Assembly: GCA_028751875.1 (NCBI GenBank)
Contig: CM054165.1
Location: 30,117,640-30,181,639 of the forward strand
DNA from: Rapana venosa
Lineage: Eukaryota > Mollusca > Gastropoda > Neogastropoda > Muricidae
DNA: 64,000 bases
Direction: 5' to 3'
Below the pieces are notes generated by a model. That model was given only the letters and a program-made list of their open reading frames with translations, made no database searches and was not told the origin of the DNA. Shown in pieces: positions 20,902-32,275 of the stretch. Within the stretch, counting starts at the first letter, position 1. Each line of letters begins with the position of its first letter. Both the position numbers and the translations under genes were made by a program.

Positions 20902-23304
20902 GGAATTTTTTTAAAATTTTTCATTTTTGTTGAATTTTTCAAATTTTCGATTCGACTTATGAATTGTGTTTACCTGACTGTGTTTGGTCTTTGTGACCCA
21001 TTTTAATCTGACCCTACTGCCTTTTCAAACAAATGCACGTGATTCACGAACTGACACCACCCCATCAATCAAGTCTAGGGGTGTGTTTGTTACCATGGCA
21101 GTGGAGCCCGACATTAGAGCTTGCTGCACCTGATTTTGTCAAAACAGTACACGCTTGCCCCTAGATTTAAGCGGGTATAACACACTTAGGCTTCATCCAA
21201 AAAAAACGGAACACGGCGGGCTGACGTCATGCAGTGGTGGCTTCCTCATTTTTCTCCCCCTCACCTCTGACGTCACTTCTGTTCCCCCTGACAACCTTCT
21301 TCCATGCTGCCGTCCCCCCGCCCCTTCAGCTGTTCACTGTTCTGTTGTTTGTGACTCTGATAATTTTTTTTGTTTGATGATGATGATGTATATCATGATG
21401 TTTTCAAACACAGAATCCCCTGATTAGCAAAAGTTCTTTCACCATCTTCTACTCCTGATTCACCATCCAAAACTCTTGTCTGTTCTTCCCTACCCGCATC
21501 TCCACCATCCTTTCATCTCTTCTCTGGGGTTGTCCAAACTCCCCACTTTCATCTTCAACCTCTCCACCCCCTTCAGATCCTTCAAGTTTGTTTGTTCAAT
21601 GTGCAGTCTGTCTGCCCAAAAGGGGAAAGCCGACTACATTTCTTATTTTATCTCTAAAAAAAAAAAGGACTTAACCTTCCTCACCGAAACTTGGCTTAAA
21701 CAACATGGCCATAAACCAAAAAATTTAAAACAGCTGATCCTCCTGGAATAAAACTATTTCTTTCCCCCCGCTTCTCTCGAGGAGGTGGGATTGCCATCAT
21801 TCTAAAGACACTTTGGGAAACCCGTCTCTTTCTTTCAGTCACAACCTTCAATTCTCACATGATCTTTTGAAGTTTGCGAAATCAACCCAAACCTACCTGG
21901 CACTTATTACAAATCTGCTGCCTTTACTTTCCACCTCCCAGCCGAAAAAAAACCCCTAACATCTTTCTTTTTTACCAAGAATTCCAGTCACCCCTTTGAC
22001 CATACACCCTCTCTCCCACTAAACTTATAATTTTGGTGACTTCAACTTCCATTTCGACAACCAGTCTTCTCCAGATGTCAAAAGTCTTCTTTTTCTCTGT
22101 CCAACCATTTCTCCTCAATGGTAAAGAACAACACCAGATCTGGTCATATTTTGACGGGCTGATAATAATGCTTCATTTAATCTTGTCACATCTGTTTCTG
22201 TACAACAACTGCATTTTGATCATTCCGCCTTCTTTTCCATCTTAACATCACAAAACATGTCGAAAGAAGAAATATTGTTATCGTCGACTTAAGGCCTTAG
22301 ACATTCATACTTTCTCTTCACAAGCTTCCGAAGTTTTTCAAAAACCTCTGACCACATTGACCTCTTGATCACTATAACACTATTCTCCGCCAACTGCTTG
22401 TGAGATGCACCTCCTACTGATCTTCCCCCTAAAGACCTGTGGCCCATGGTATCCCCAAGACATCTTGATAGCAAAGCGCAAACGCCGGCAACTAGAAGGC
22501 AGTGGCGGAAGTCAAAAACCCCGAAATCAACAAACAGCTTTTCGAAAACAAATAAACAAAGTCAAACTCTTAATCCTTCAGCAAAGACAGATACTCTTCC
22601 AAGTTCTCTGTGCTACTCCATAAATTTCTTTTTTCCCTACCTCAAATCTCCTTTGGGTCTGCAAAAAACAACTCCCCTGCCTAAAACCCACAGCCTGTCT
22701 GAACTTCCATCCCTATTTTTGCCTTCTTTCAGACAAAGTTCGAAACATAAAGCTCCCCGACTGGATCAGACTCAATTCCAGCCGCGCCTCCCGATCCCCA
22801 GTTCACTGGCATCCTCTCTTTTCCTTCCATCCCCAAGTGAAAAAAGAAATCTGACAATTCTAAGGAAATGACTATAAAATCATGCGACCTTGATCCCATA
22901 CCCGCTCCTGTTTTTTCACAATGCCTTCACAATTGTCCTATTATCACTAAATAGTAAACTCATCTCTTGGGCGGAAATTTTCCATCAGCTCTTAAAACAG
23001 CAATATTCACACCTCTACTGAAAAAGCACGACTCGATCCCCAACATTTAAGAATATAGGCCTGTCTCAAACTTACCTTTGTCTTTAAAGTACTAGAAAAG
23101 TTGTTCTCAAACAGCTGAACAGTCACCTTCATTCCAATGATCTCCTTCCCACTTTTCAATCTGCCTATTCCCCCAACCACAGCACCGAAACCACCCTAGT
23201 CCACACTTTAGATACACTTCTACTTGCTTCTGATGTAGGAAAAATCTCCCTCCTCACTCTTCTTGACTTATCTGCAGCCTTTGATGCCATATATTACTCA
23301 ATTC

Positions 23305-23791
23305 GTGGATCGGTGGTCTAGAGGTAACGCGCCTGTCTAGAAAGCGAAAAGTCCGGGTCTGAAGTGTGCGGCGGTTCGTACCCCGTTTGGACCGGAAACT
23401 TTTTCCCCATCCATTAAACCCATGAGTGTGGTCTGGCGCTAGTCTTTCGATGAGACGATAAACCGAGGTTCCCGTGGTGTACACGTAATGATTTAGCGCA
23501 CGTAAAAGGACCCATGGCAACAAGAGAGTTGTCTGCAAACTTCGTAGAAAAAAGCCACTCTGATAGGAAACAAAATACAGTTGCGACATGAAAAAGAAAA
23601 AGATGGGTTGGCGACTGCGCTGTGGCGACGCGCTCCTCCACCGTTCTCGCCCCGGGGAGAGCACCCGAATTTTCACGGAGAGGAAATCTACCGTGACTTA
23701 AGGGTATGAAATGAAATCTGAGCGCATTTTGGATTTGTTGCTTTAACAAGATTCAGCGCTAATGTAAATCCATACATTCTTAATTATTATT
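23305..23791 (+). mobile_element. tRNA-derived SINE with GATAAACCGAGG body
   Basis: The head has box A 'TGGTCTAGAGG' (23314-23324) and box B 'GGTTCGTACCC' (23373-23383). The body contains 'GATGAGACGATAAACCGAGG' (23449-23468), 'AGCGCACGTAAAAGGACCC' and 'CCACTCTGATAGGAAACAAA'. The tail is (TTA)n. AATTC flanks both ends (23300-23304 and 23792-23796). It interrupts the RT of the LINE, which reads into it after 'LLDLSAAFDAI' and resumes with 'ALTWFTSYLTDRIQKVIVNE'-like sequence at about 23845. Confidence 0.8.
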
Positions 23792-24924
23792 AATTCTTCT
23801 TTGTCTTTCTCGCTTCCATAATACGTTGGTATTAACGGCAACAGCCCTCACCTGGTTTACTTCATACCTCACAGACAGGATCCAGAAAGTTATTGTAAAC
23901 GAAAAATTCAATCAAAACCTGTCAAAATGGAATGTGGAGTCCCGCAGGGATCATCCCTGGGCCCTGGTCTCTTTCTCCTACAACGGCCCACACTCTCACA
24001 TATAATAAACAACCCACCATATTGATCAGCATTTTATGACGATGATACCAGCTTCAGTGCAGTGATACAGTTGAAAACTTGCCTTCCCCCTGACAAATGT
24101 CCCCTACTTCAAACTGGATGCCTCAGAACAAGTTTAACAACTTAAATCCGAGAAAACCGGAAAGCCAATGCTCATAGGGACGCCAACATAAACTTTCCCT
24201 CTATCGCAAAACTCATAGAATTCGGCAATACGTCATTCCTTTGTCCTCACTGTAAGTATATTGAGTAGATCTTGACAACACAGCTCTATGAAAAAAATCA
24301 TCACCCAGACCCTGCCAGTCCTAGCCTACTATCAATTACGCGGCGCATAAGCGCGATTCGCAAGTATCTGTCCTCTGATGCAACTTCCAAGCTTGTCACA
24401 TCTCATCATTCTTTTCACGTTTAGACTATTGTAATTCTCTTTTGGCTGGCCACCACATCATCCTATCCACTCTCTTCAACGCATACAAATCGCTGCAGCT
24501 CGACTGGTCCTAAGAAAGAAAAAAATCTGAACACATCACCCTCTTCTTGCTCTCTTTCACTGGCTGCCTGTCTCACAAAGACTGAAGTAAAATCAGTACC
24601 CTCTGTTCAAAATGTCTCCACAAATCGCACCCCCCTATATCTGTAACTGTCTCATCAGTACACTTTCATCCCGTTCCTTACGATCAGGCCCCAGATATTT
24701 TGGGTGCCTTTACGAACACCTCCGATTCAAACAACCTCTGTAGGCCGTCGCTCCTTCCTGTTTCTGGTCCATCCACCTTGACCAGACCTCCCCACTTTCA
24801 CTTCGACTAAAGCCTTCACATGAACCTTCAAATCCAGCCTCAAAACACACTTATTTCCTACTGAGACGTTCCTCCCCCAAATATAGGTCCCTAATTTTCA
24901 ACAGCCATCTTTCACCTTCTAAGT

Positions 24925-25070
24925 GTTGTCCGATGTGTGGTTTGTGTGTTGTGTGGTTGTTGTGGGTGTGTGTGTGTGTGATTGTGTGTGCGCGTGTGTG
25001 TGTGTGTGACGTGTGTGTGTGTGTGTGCGTGTGTGTGCGTGCATGCGTGCATCACGTGCGCGCGCATGGT
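24925..25070. repeat. (GT)n microsatellite in LINE 3' region
   Basis: Imperfect GT/GC repeat. The same tract is present at 41295-41440. Confidence 0.9.
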
Positions 25071-25185
25071 TTTTTGAAATCGTTGTTCATTATGTTTAAG
25101 GAGAGTTGAATGCCTGTAAATGATTGAGTCAAGCGCTTTGGATTTTGTGTTTGTTTTTTTACAAGATCAGTGCTATATTTAATTC

Positions 25186-25222
<37 letters not shown>

Positions 25223-25246
25223 TAAAAAATTTATTATTATTATTAT

Positions 25247-26120
25247 TAACCAGCTTTCTCTTGTTATTGTGTTGTAGTTAAGCAGTGCTTTCTTCTTCAT
25301 TTGTTTTAATAAAGCCTTTGTTTCTGATACCAGCATTTTTTGATATTGTGTCCCAGCATCGTCCATAACAAGTTGAACTGACTGACCAACATTATATGAA
25401 AGTGAATACTTCAATGGTCAGAAGGGAGGGGGAAGAAAGTTTTAACACCCAAAGCCCTGCACTAAAGACAACTCGTGTTGTGCTAATCACTAATTTTGCA
25501 TGTCAGTAATGTGGATTTAAAAAAAAATTACGGAGTGTGGACCACTTTGTGATGAAGTAGGTTTGCAAATTTGCCGACGAGCCTCGTACGTGCGTGCCGT
25601 GCGTGTGTGCGTGTGTGGTGTGTGTGTGTATTGTGTGTGTGTGTGCGCGCACTGCGTGCGTGCATGCAAGGCCAATCAAAGTTAATGATTCTTGTTCATC
25701 CTGCTTTCACAAAAAATGCTGTAAGCCAACTCCCGCGTGAAGTCCAACTAATAGAAATAATAAGAAAAAACAGAAAAACTTTCTACATTGAAAAAAAGAA
25801 CACGCATCAGTTAACTAGTTAACCAGACAAAAAGAAAAACCGTACCATGACTGAGAAAAAACAACAACAAAGTAAACAGCAAATGAAAGGACTGGAGACT
25901 ATTCATCGACATATACAACATGCACATTCATCAGATAAAACAGTCATGTGCATTATAGGTAATCAGCATGACAGATAATAAATATATGTTGCAACACATG
26001 AAACATAGCAGCTGATAGGTATTCCATTCTAAAAAAAGAAAAGAAAACTAGTTTGCACATGCTCCACTCTGTGTGTGTGTGTTGTGGGGTGTGTGTGGTG
26101 GTTGTGTGTGTGTGGGTAAA
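25247..26120. other. Unassigned DNA after LINE copy 1
   Basis: Contains GT/GC-rich tracts at 25590-25665 and 26070-26118 and otherwise AT-rich sequence. A minus-strand frame at 25250-25414 has no recognisable homology. No gene is supported. Confidence 0.4.
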
Positions 26121-27277
26121 GTCAAGTCAAGTCAATCAAAATTTTTTTTCCAGAAGATGGTACATTGAATAAGCATATCATTTGCCTTTTTTTTCATCGA
26201 AGCCCATCTATCTAAAACAAATTTTGTAATGATAGTAACTAAGACACTACATTATTGCATCATTTAACCATTAAATTAAACAAGTAAAAAAATAGAGAAA
26301 ATCGATAAGATACTACATTGAAAATACAAATTTAACTCACATATACATTACGCGCACACACATACTCATACACACCTGCGCGCGTGCGCGCCACGTCCCA
26401 CACACATTTAAATTATATAAAAAAACTAAGAATTAAAAAAAGAAAATCATATACGTCAGGACAAACAAATTACTTCGCCTACTGTTTTCATCCATTCTTA
26501 CACGTTTATACTTTAGATAATAAAAAGGTACAGGAATAAAACGTTAGAAAATACTAGGCATTCGTTCATTACTGACAATATTGCCTTCAATGACCTCCCT
26601 CCTACTCCTCCTCCAACCAGCAAACGGGTGCTTTTTATGCGCCATACTCTTCAAATAGCGCTTTTTTTAAAAATGAGCCTATTCACACAATAAACCATCA
26701 AAGCAAGATTAAATCAAATAAGAATTAGTAATAATGATTAATATAATAGAGTTTACAAACAAACAACATCACCCTTCACAATAGACAACAATATAACAAA
26801 TGACCCATCACCACAGACAACAACATAACGATGAATAACAGAAAAGCATGGAAAGGATGGGGGATTGGGGTGGAAGTATCAAGGGGGAAGGGGGATAACA
26901 CATCAATCAAACATAAAATTAATAATTAAGAAAAAAACAATAAATGTGCTTTTCCAAACAAGTAGAACCCCTATACGATACAGAATTCAAAAGCGTGTGC
27001 GTATGTGCATTCGAGTCCTGTGTTTCAGATTGTGTGCTGTTCACTGTGTTTTTGATGTGGGTGTACAAGTGTATGCAATTTGTAATTTACAATTATTATT
27101 TTATTATCAGTTTTTACCTCTTTCCACATGGTTCAATGTGGTGGGTAAAGCTGCAATAAGTATTATTTCAGTATAATCATTAAGAAATTTGTTCTAGGTA
27201 GATGTGCTTGATGAAAAAAGCAAAAGCATTGCTTATCAATGTACCAATATAAAATGAAAATTGACATTGACTTGAAC
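26121..27277. mobile_element. Candidate element with inverted GTCAAGTCAA ends
   Basis: The left end reads 'GTCAAGTCAAGTCAATCAAA' and the right end (27256-27277), when reverse-complemented, reads 'CAAGTCAATGTCAATTTTCA'. The interior is AT-rich and non-coding with CA/CG tracts (about 26350-26400). The left flank 'TGAATAAGCATAT' resembles the 3' end of the SINE fragment at 126-200, so this could instead be two facing SINE tails. Family unknown. Confidence 0.35.
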
Positions 27278-27485
27278 TTGGCATGTTTTATGGGTTTTTA
27301 TACACATTAAGTAGAGTTTGTACAAGCTGCGGCTAAAGAAATTACAGTGTAACATTTGTGTTTACAATGAATAACAATTGGCTATAGTAAGAGAATAGTT
27401 TTGTGCCATGCTCATAATTTAAAACCAGGGAATAGTTTCCAATGTCTACAATAACTGCCTCATTTACCTTGCAAATTTATTGAAA

Positions 27486-28718
27486 GTTATTGCCATGAAA
27501 CATTGCCATTGCAGATCAAAAGTGGCGCATTGAGCATACGCAGTCATTAAAAAATGTATGGTCTATGGAAGTTTTAATTTAAGCAAAGGTTTAAATTGAA
27601 AATAAAGTGTGTTGATTTGTAAGCAAAGTCCATAATGGTGTTGTCCCTACACATGCAATTTCACGCATTAAAGTGTATCGATGCACTTCTATTTATGTCC
27701 TTTAGCTTTGTATACTTTTGGTGTCCACCACTCCATACATTAGCTAATTGTGGATGAGAGAGTGCACCGTTTTTACAAAATATTTGTAAAATACTAACAA
27801 TATTTCTTCGTGATGATAAGTTCGGGGAAACTTAGTTATTCTAAAGCTTTAAATAATGTGTTTTTTCGTGTAAAAAATTTCATTAACAAAATCTTATGTG
27901 GAACCTGAATAACAATAATCACCCAAAATGCATACCAAGGCTTTGGGTAGTCCCCAATTAAAATACTCTTGTATTGAGACAATTCATATGATAAAAAACA
28001 TAATTTGTTAGCATGCATTCCTTTTAGAATTCAATCTGCCTTGAAAAGTCTGTTAAACATTGAACATTGGTTGCTATGGAAAATCTAACATTGGTATGAT
28101 GGTTCAGTTTTTTCCTTCATTTTGTCAAAATGGCGGCTTAGAGGGATCCACATTCTAAACCCCATATCTCAGAAACAAATATCCGATTTGAAATGAGTTT
28201 TCATCATAAAATCTGAGCATTCACTGTACACTTTGAATCACATAAAACATGACAAAAGCCTGATGGTGAGAAGCGTTTAATATGTGCTGGAAGGTCAACA
28301 TGTGCGAGCCACTAAAAAAAGAGGAAAGTGCATTCCCATCACAACTGTTCAAAAGTTAAATCTCATATCACGTTTTTAACGAAAAGAATGTACTCTGGTT
28401 GGAAAACAACAACAAAACTATGACACTTCATAATCATAGAATAACAACTTCATAGGCGCTATCATCTGAACATGCAGAGACTGTTCACATTAAAAACAAG
28501 AAGACCAACAGATTAGCTGACAAAGTGATGACGAGTCACTTTCATTCTGTGACAGAAACGAGGTCTTCTCTTCATTACAGTTCGATGAGAAGTTATCTTG
28601 ATCTAATCAATCCCTTCAACTAACCTGAGTACCACAGCAACAAGCGGTACAGAGGGGACAGTCCTTCTAAACCTATCTACAAGAGAGACCAACCTCACAG
28701 TCATCGCAGGAACCCGCG
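27486..28718. other. Intergenic, nothing recognised
   Basis: AT-rich unique-looking sequence with no long frame, RNA or repeat that I can name. It begins exactly where the identical duplication ends. Confidence 0.4.
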
Positions 28719-29008
28719 TGACAGACTTCAAACAGGTAAAAGACGATCTGACAGCTTCCAAACAGTAAAGACGTTTCTGACAGACTCAAACAGGTAAAGA
28801 CGTTCTGACAGGACTTCCATCAGGTAAGACGTTCTGACAGACTACAAACAGGTAAAGACGTTCTGACAGACTTCAAACAGGTAAAGACGTTCTAGCAGAC
28901 TACAAACAGGTAAAGACGTTCTGACAGACTTCAAACAGGTAAAGACGTTCTGACAGACTTCAAACAGGTAAAGACGTTCTGACAGACTTCAAACAGGTAA
29001 AGACGTTC
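28719..29008 (+). repeat. 29-bp minisatellite
   Basis: About ten head-to-tail copies of a 29-bp unit containing 'GACTTCAAACAGGTAAAGAC'. The last three are nearly perfect and the first few are diverged, with small indels. Every unit holds CAGGTAAAG, a splice-donor-like sequence. There are no unique spacers, so this is not a CRISPR-type array. Confidence 0.85.
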
Positions 29009-29099
29009 CTGTGACCTATGCCGTTATCGGGGAGGGAGGTGTCAGAGACCTCAGCTTCTCCAGGGGCCAGCATAGTGAAGGCAGTGGCCATCTCTTCTC

Positions 29100-29284
29100 C
29101 TCACTGCTTTACCTTCCCTGACCCTAAAAAGGGCAGGTACGATTTACAGCTGGGTGAACATGGGGACTGCACTGAAGCCAAGGTGCACGAACGGTCACCC
29201 AGACAAAAAGACCTGCTTTTTGGAAGAGCGAAACAGGACTTGACATATGCACAAGATGTTCTGCCAGTGTTGGCACACAGGGCC
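29100..29284 (-). mobile_element. SINE fragment related to 13303-13535
   Basis: 'GAAACAGGACTTGACATATG' and 'GCACAAGATGTTCTGCCAG' match the reverse complement of about 13340-13385, so a copy of the same repeat lies in inverted orientation. It is cut off at 29284 where the foldback element starts. Open frames across it are not genes. Confidence 0.6.
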
Positions 29285-29467
29285 AGAGATAGGCAAAAAG
29301 CCGACTTAAGCTCAACTGCTCTTCAGACTTACCTAGTTTTTAAAAAAACCCCGCAACTTTGGGCCGATGAGGCGCAGATGAATCGGCCCAAAAAGTTGCA
29401 ATGTTTTTATAAAAACTAGGTAAGTTTGAAAAGCACTTTACCTTAAGTCAGCTTTTTGCCTATCTCT
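29285..29467. mobile_element. Foldback (long-hairpin) element
   Basis: The two arms of about 85 bp are imperfect reverse complements. The left arm starts 'AGAGATAGGCAAAAAGCCGA' and the right arm ends 'TCAGCTTTTTGCCTATCTCT'. They share 'ACCTAGTTTTTA' and 'GCAACTTTGGGCCGAT', with a loop of about 12 nt near 29378. A second family member is at 47013-47173. It looks like a MITE or foldback element with almost no unique centre; no clear TSD was found. Confidence 0.7.
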
Positions 29468-29512
29468 TGTAATAAATAAAAAATGTTACAATCTTGCTTT
29501 GATGGGTAAAAC

Positions 29513-29700
29513 TTGTCAAGAACTTTATTAACAACTTATCAAGAACTTATCAAGAACTTATCAAGAACTTATCAAGAACTTACCAAGAACTTATCAAGAA
29601 CTTATTAAGAACTAAAACAAGAACTATATTAAGAACTTGACAAGAAATAAACAAGTCCCTATCAACAACTTATCAACAACTTATCAACAACTTGTTAAGA
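29513..29700. repeat. 11-bp tandem repeat (AAGAACTTATC)
   Basis: About 15 units of 11 bp. The first part is AAGAACTTATC and the last part shifts to AACAACTTATC. Degenerate units lie between. Confidence 0.85.
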
Positions 29701-30689
29701 ACAACAACATTATTTTACACAAAATAAAGTATAAAGAATATAGACACAACATGAATTGCGACGAACTTTTTGTGTGACATCACTGGTTCTATTCTAGTCA
29801 AGAAGAAATAACAGATGAAAGAGTCTACTGGATAAGAAGAGAAGATGTACTCTCTTGCTGCTTGTGGTAAAACAATGCATTAACTTAAGGAACACAACTA
29901 ACAGTTGATCAGGTGCAGCCTGTTATCACCACACAGACATTAATAAGTATTTTAAATAGGTAGAATCCCTTCTTGGAGCAAAGATAGTGAAAAGCCTAGG
30001 CATACTTTTATTGGTCTATATGGCTAAAGCAACCAGTAGGGTCTTAATGTGGACCTCAGAAGCTGACTTAGCATATGACCTCTCACAAGATCCTAATTTT
30101 GTCTCGAACGCTGGAGACAACTTGGTGTGATATGTATTACCGTTTTGGCTCTCTGTTACCACCACCAGTAGCTGCAGTATGATAACATTAAAACATAGAA
30201 ATTTTAACCACAATAGAGAAAGATGGAAGAACTGAACACAGCCACGAAACCAACAGGAAGCACAGAGAATGCCAAGAACCAAGACAACCCTCCTTTCACA
30301 AGTGACATCTGTAACAAAGAAACCTGGGAGAGTTGAAGCTGGCAAGAGGTTTATCAAATGGAATCGACAAAAAATCTTAGCAACCAAGCAAAGCAAAAGA
30401 TCTTTTCTGGAGAAACATTAGAAAAACAGATGTCTATAGAAACCACAGAAAAAAGACACAAGCACACCAAAAACAAATCGATTCAGTCTTACTTTAAATA
30501 TATGTAAACAGCTATGGGAATTGGATATACAGCCTATAGATATGGAGCAGCAAGCAACCAACAAAACAAGAACCACAACATGAACAAAAGCCAAACCACA
30601 ACCAACCACAGCCACAACCAGTGCAAAGCAAACAACCTGACAACGATCCGTTTCAAGATGTATTAATAGATATAATAACTAATTTTATA
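29701..30689. other. Unassigned, probable left flank or edge of Polinton-like element 1
   Basis: No clean gene. A Gln/Pro-coding stretch at about 30560-30650 on the plus strand may be a decayed small gene of the element. The terminal inverted repeat could not be identified. Confidence 0.3.
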
Positions 30690-30936
30690 CTTAATAAGTA
30701 GAAATATGAGTACAGAAAAGAACTGCAGTCAATTAGGTCTACCACGCTGCCTTATTTGGCAGTCGTAGTCGGCTATAACTATGTTAGGAAAGGAGCCTCA
30801 AAAATAAAGGCCTGCGATTTTAGGAAACTAAGACCTTTGAAGACCGCGCCAAGCTAGTTGTGGTTGTAACAGCATCCATTGCTACAAAAGACTTCCTGGT
30901 TAAGCAGGGAATCATTCCAGAAAATATTAGTCCATA
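30690..30936 (+). pseudogene. Small Polinton-associated gene remnant
   Basis: Frames on the plus strand end in 'KQGIIPEN' and a stop about 10 bp before the next ATG, as in compact gene arrays of such elements. An Ala/Val-rich hydrophobic piece ('VVVVTASIA') precedes it. The identity of the protein is unknown. Confidence 0.35.
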
Positions 30937-30942
30937 ATAAAA

Positions 30943-31330
30943 ATGGCTTCTTTAGTGATGATGGTTGGTGGTGCTGTAGTTAACGCACTTGCTTTTACAG
31001 GCAGCAACTACTTGTTTTCTAAACTTCATACAGACGAAGAAAGGAAGAGACATGATAAAGCAATAAACAACTGAACAGAGCACAGGCAGTAATACGAAAG
31101 ACAAAAGATTGCACAGTTAGACTTTATTAACGAAAAACTTCGTGAACAAGGACATGCGCAAAAAACATTTTTCTGATGTGACGGCCGCAAAAAAAGTACG
31201 ACATTGTGACAGGCAAACAAATATACCTAGACTAAGGCCACAGCTTCGTGATTATTTATCAACCCACTAAACCCAGAAGACAGGCGAGATTGCTTTTATT
31301 GTGGTGTGGCATACAATAGAATATTTCTTA
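30943..31330 (+). pseudogene. Small membrane-associated protein gene, frameshifted
   Basis: ATG at 30943 opens a 43-codon frame starting 'MASLVMMVGGAVVNALAF', followed by 'SNYLFSKL' and a charged stretch, stopping at 31074. Homologous-looking sequence continues in other frames to about 31330, so the gene is broken. A Gly/Ala-rich hydrophobic N-terminus followed by a charged helix is what I recognise from small genes next to Polinton-type integrases in invertebrates; function unknown. Confidence 0.5.
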
Positions 31331-31384
31331 GCACAGAAGGTTGTTTAACCACAGCAATTTTTTTTAATTTATAATATTAGAACA

Positions 31385-32275
31385 ATGGATGCCAAACTCT
31401 CTAAGATCTACTACACACCAAAAGGTACTGGTAAGGACCAGTCGGCATTAATAAACTGAGCATTGCAGCAGGAGTTAAGTTCCGAAGTAGCAACGAATGG
31501 CTGTCTAAACATAGCAATATGGCAGATCTATTTTACCTGCACCAATGCGCCATTAATAACCCTCCTTCATCACATGAAGCCAAATGATACTCACCAAATA
31601 GACCTTTTATACTTATTACCCCATGACACAATCAGAAGAAAGAGGTATAAGTATGCTCTTACTGTGGTGGACGGTAGCTTCTAGGTATAAAGCTGCAGAG
31701 CCCTTACTGAAAGAGTGCCTACGGCAACTGCAGTTGCTTTGCAAGAAATCTATAGTCCCGGGGGCCCATTAAAATATCCCAGAACTTACACAGTGTGATG
31801 CTGGAAAAGAGTTTAAAGGAGCATTTAATTAGCTGTTCTAACGCATGGAGTAGCAATAAAAAAGAGGTATACCAGGCCAACCCACAGATCCTCAAGCGCT
31901 GGTTTAAGTTTACAAACTGCTAGCAGAAAGACTGTGTTTGCATATCAGTACCACCAAGAAATTCATGATCCCGGCACACGAAAATACATACTGGGTAAAA
32001 GAAGACTGCCTGCAGTTTGAGAGGCAATGAACTCTGATAACTAAAGCCATAGGGTTTAAAACCTGGGTACCGCCATCAAACATAAAACAATACAGCAGCA
32101 CAACCAAAACACACCTTCTAAGCACCCACTAATACCCTTTGGGAAGAACCGAGATAATCTGTATGCTCCTGGAGAAGTCCTGAAGCCCACAGCGACAGTC
32201 AACAAACGAGCAACAGATCCCATCTGGAGCATAGACCACTTATGAAATAACAAAAGTTGTGGAATGATCCTCCTA
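31385..32275 (+). pseudogene. Polinton-type integrase (rve/DDE), decayed
   Basis: Starts with ATG at 31385. Pieces in several frames belong to a retroviral-type integrase of the class annotated as transposon-derived protein F54H12.3: an N-terminal 'SSEVATN' region, 'HQIDLLYL' with the first catalytic Asp (about 31594-31617), 'YKYALTVVDG' (about 31649-31680) and a C-terminal 'RATDPIWSID' box (about 32205-32240). At least four frameshifts or stops break it. It converges on the polymerase gene. The inverted copy lies at 63045-63834. Confidence 0.72.

Larger units (their letters stand above)
20902..25246 (+). mobile_element. L2/CR1-type LINE copy 1
   Basis: The 5' region (20902-21430) matches 39034-39200 ('CACGTGATTCACGA'). 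Decayed plus-strand ORF2 pieces follow: endonuclease start ('KGKADYISYFISKKK', 'LTFLTETWLKQHG', 21640-21720), an 'IxFGDFNFHFDNQS'-like D-x-N box (about 22025-22065), a linker ('RKRRQLEG', 22461), RT ('LLDLSAAFDAI' at about 23265; a GVPQGSSLGP-type box at about 23935-23965) and a C-terminal tail. The 3' end has a '(GT)n', 'AAGCGCTTTGGA', T-run and (ATT)n tail (25130-25246). Many frameshifts are present and a SINE splits the RT at 23305-23791. Confidence 0.75.
23147..27485. repeat. 4,339-bp identical direct duplication, copy 1
   Basis: No difference was found by eye from 39517-43855, at a constant offset of 16,370 bp, including a ~29-nt T run and irregular GT tracts. To the left the two copies stay homologous but differ by many small indels; to the right they are unrelated. 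Confidence 0.9.

Noticed and set aside
23305..23390. tRNA gene on the plus strand
   Set aside because: It is the head of a SINE (also at 39675); the anticodon-arm region is not cleanly foldable and a repeat body follows.
25052..25414. 120-aa minus-strand ORF (also at 41422)
   Set aside because: Much of it is the LINE tail, T run and ATT repeats; the remaining ~55 residues show no recognisable domain.
28719..29008. CRISPR-like array (29-bp repeats)
   Set aside because: Units are head-to-tail with no spacers, the context is a eukaryotic nuclear genome, and there are no cas genes.
29018..29419. 133-aa plus-strand ORF as a host gene
   Set aside because: It spans an inverted SINE fragment and the left arm plus loop of the foldback element; related sequence is at 13.3 kb.
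29285..29467. microRNA precursor or bacterial-type terminator hairpin
   Set aside because: Arms of about 85 bp with a second dispersed family member fit a foldback element better than a pre-miRNA, and intrinsic terminators do not apply here.
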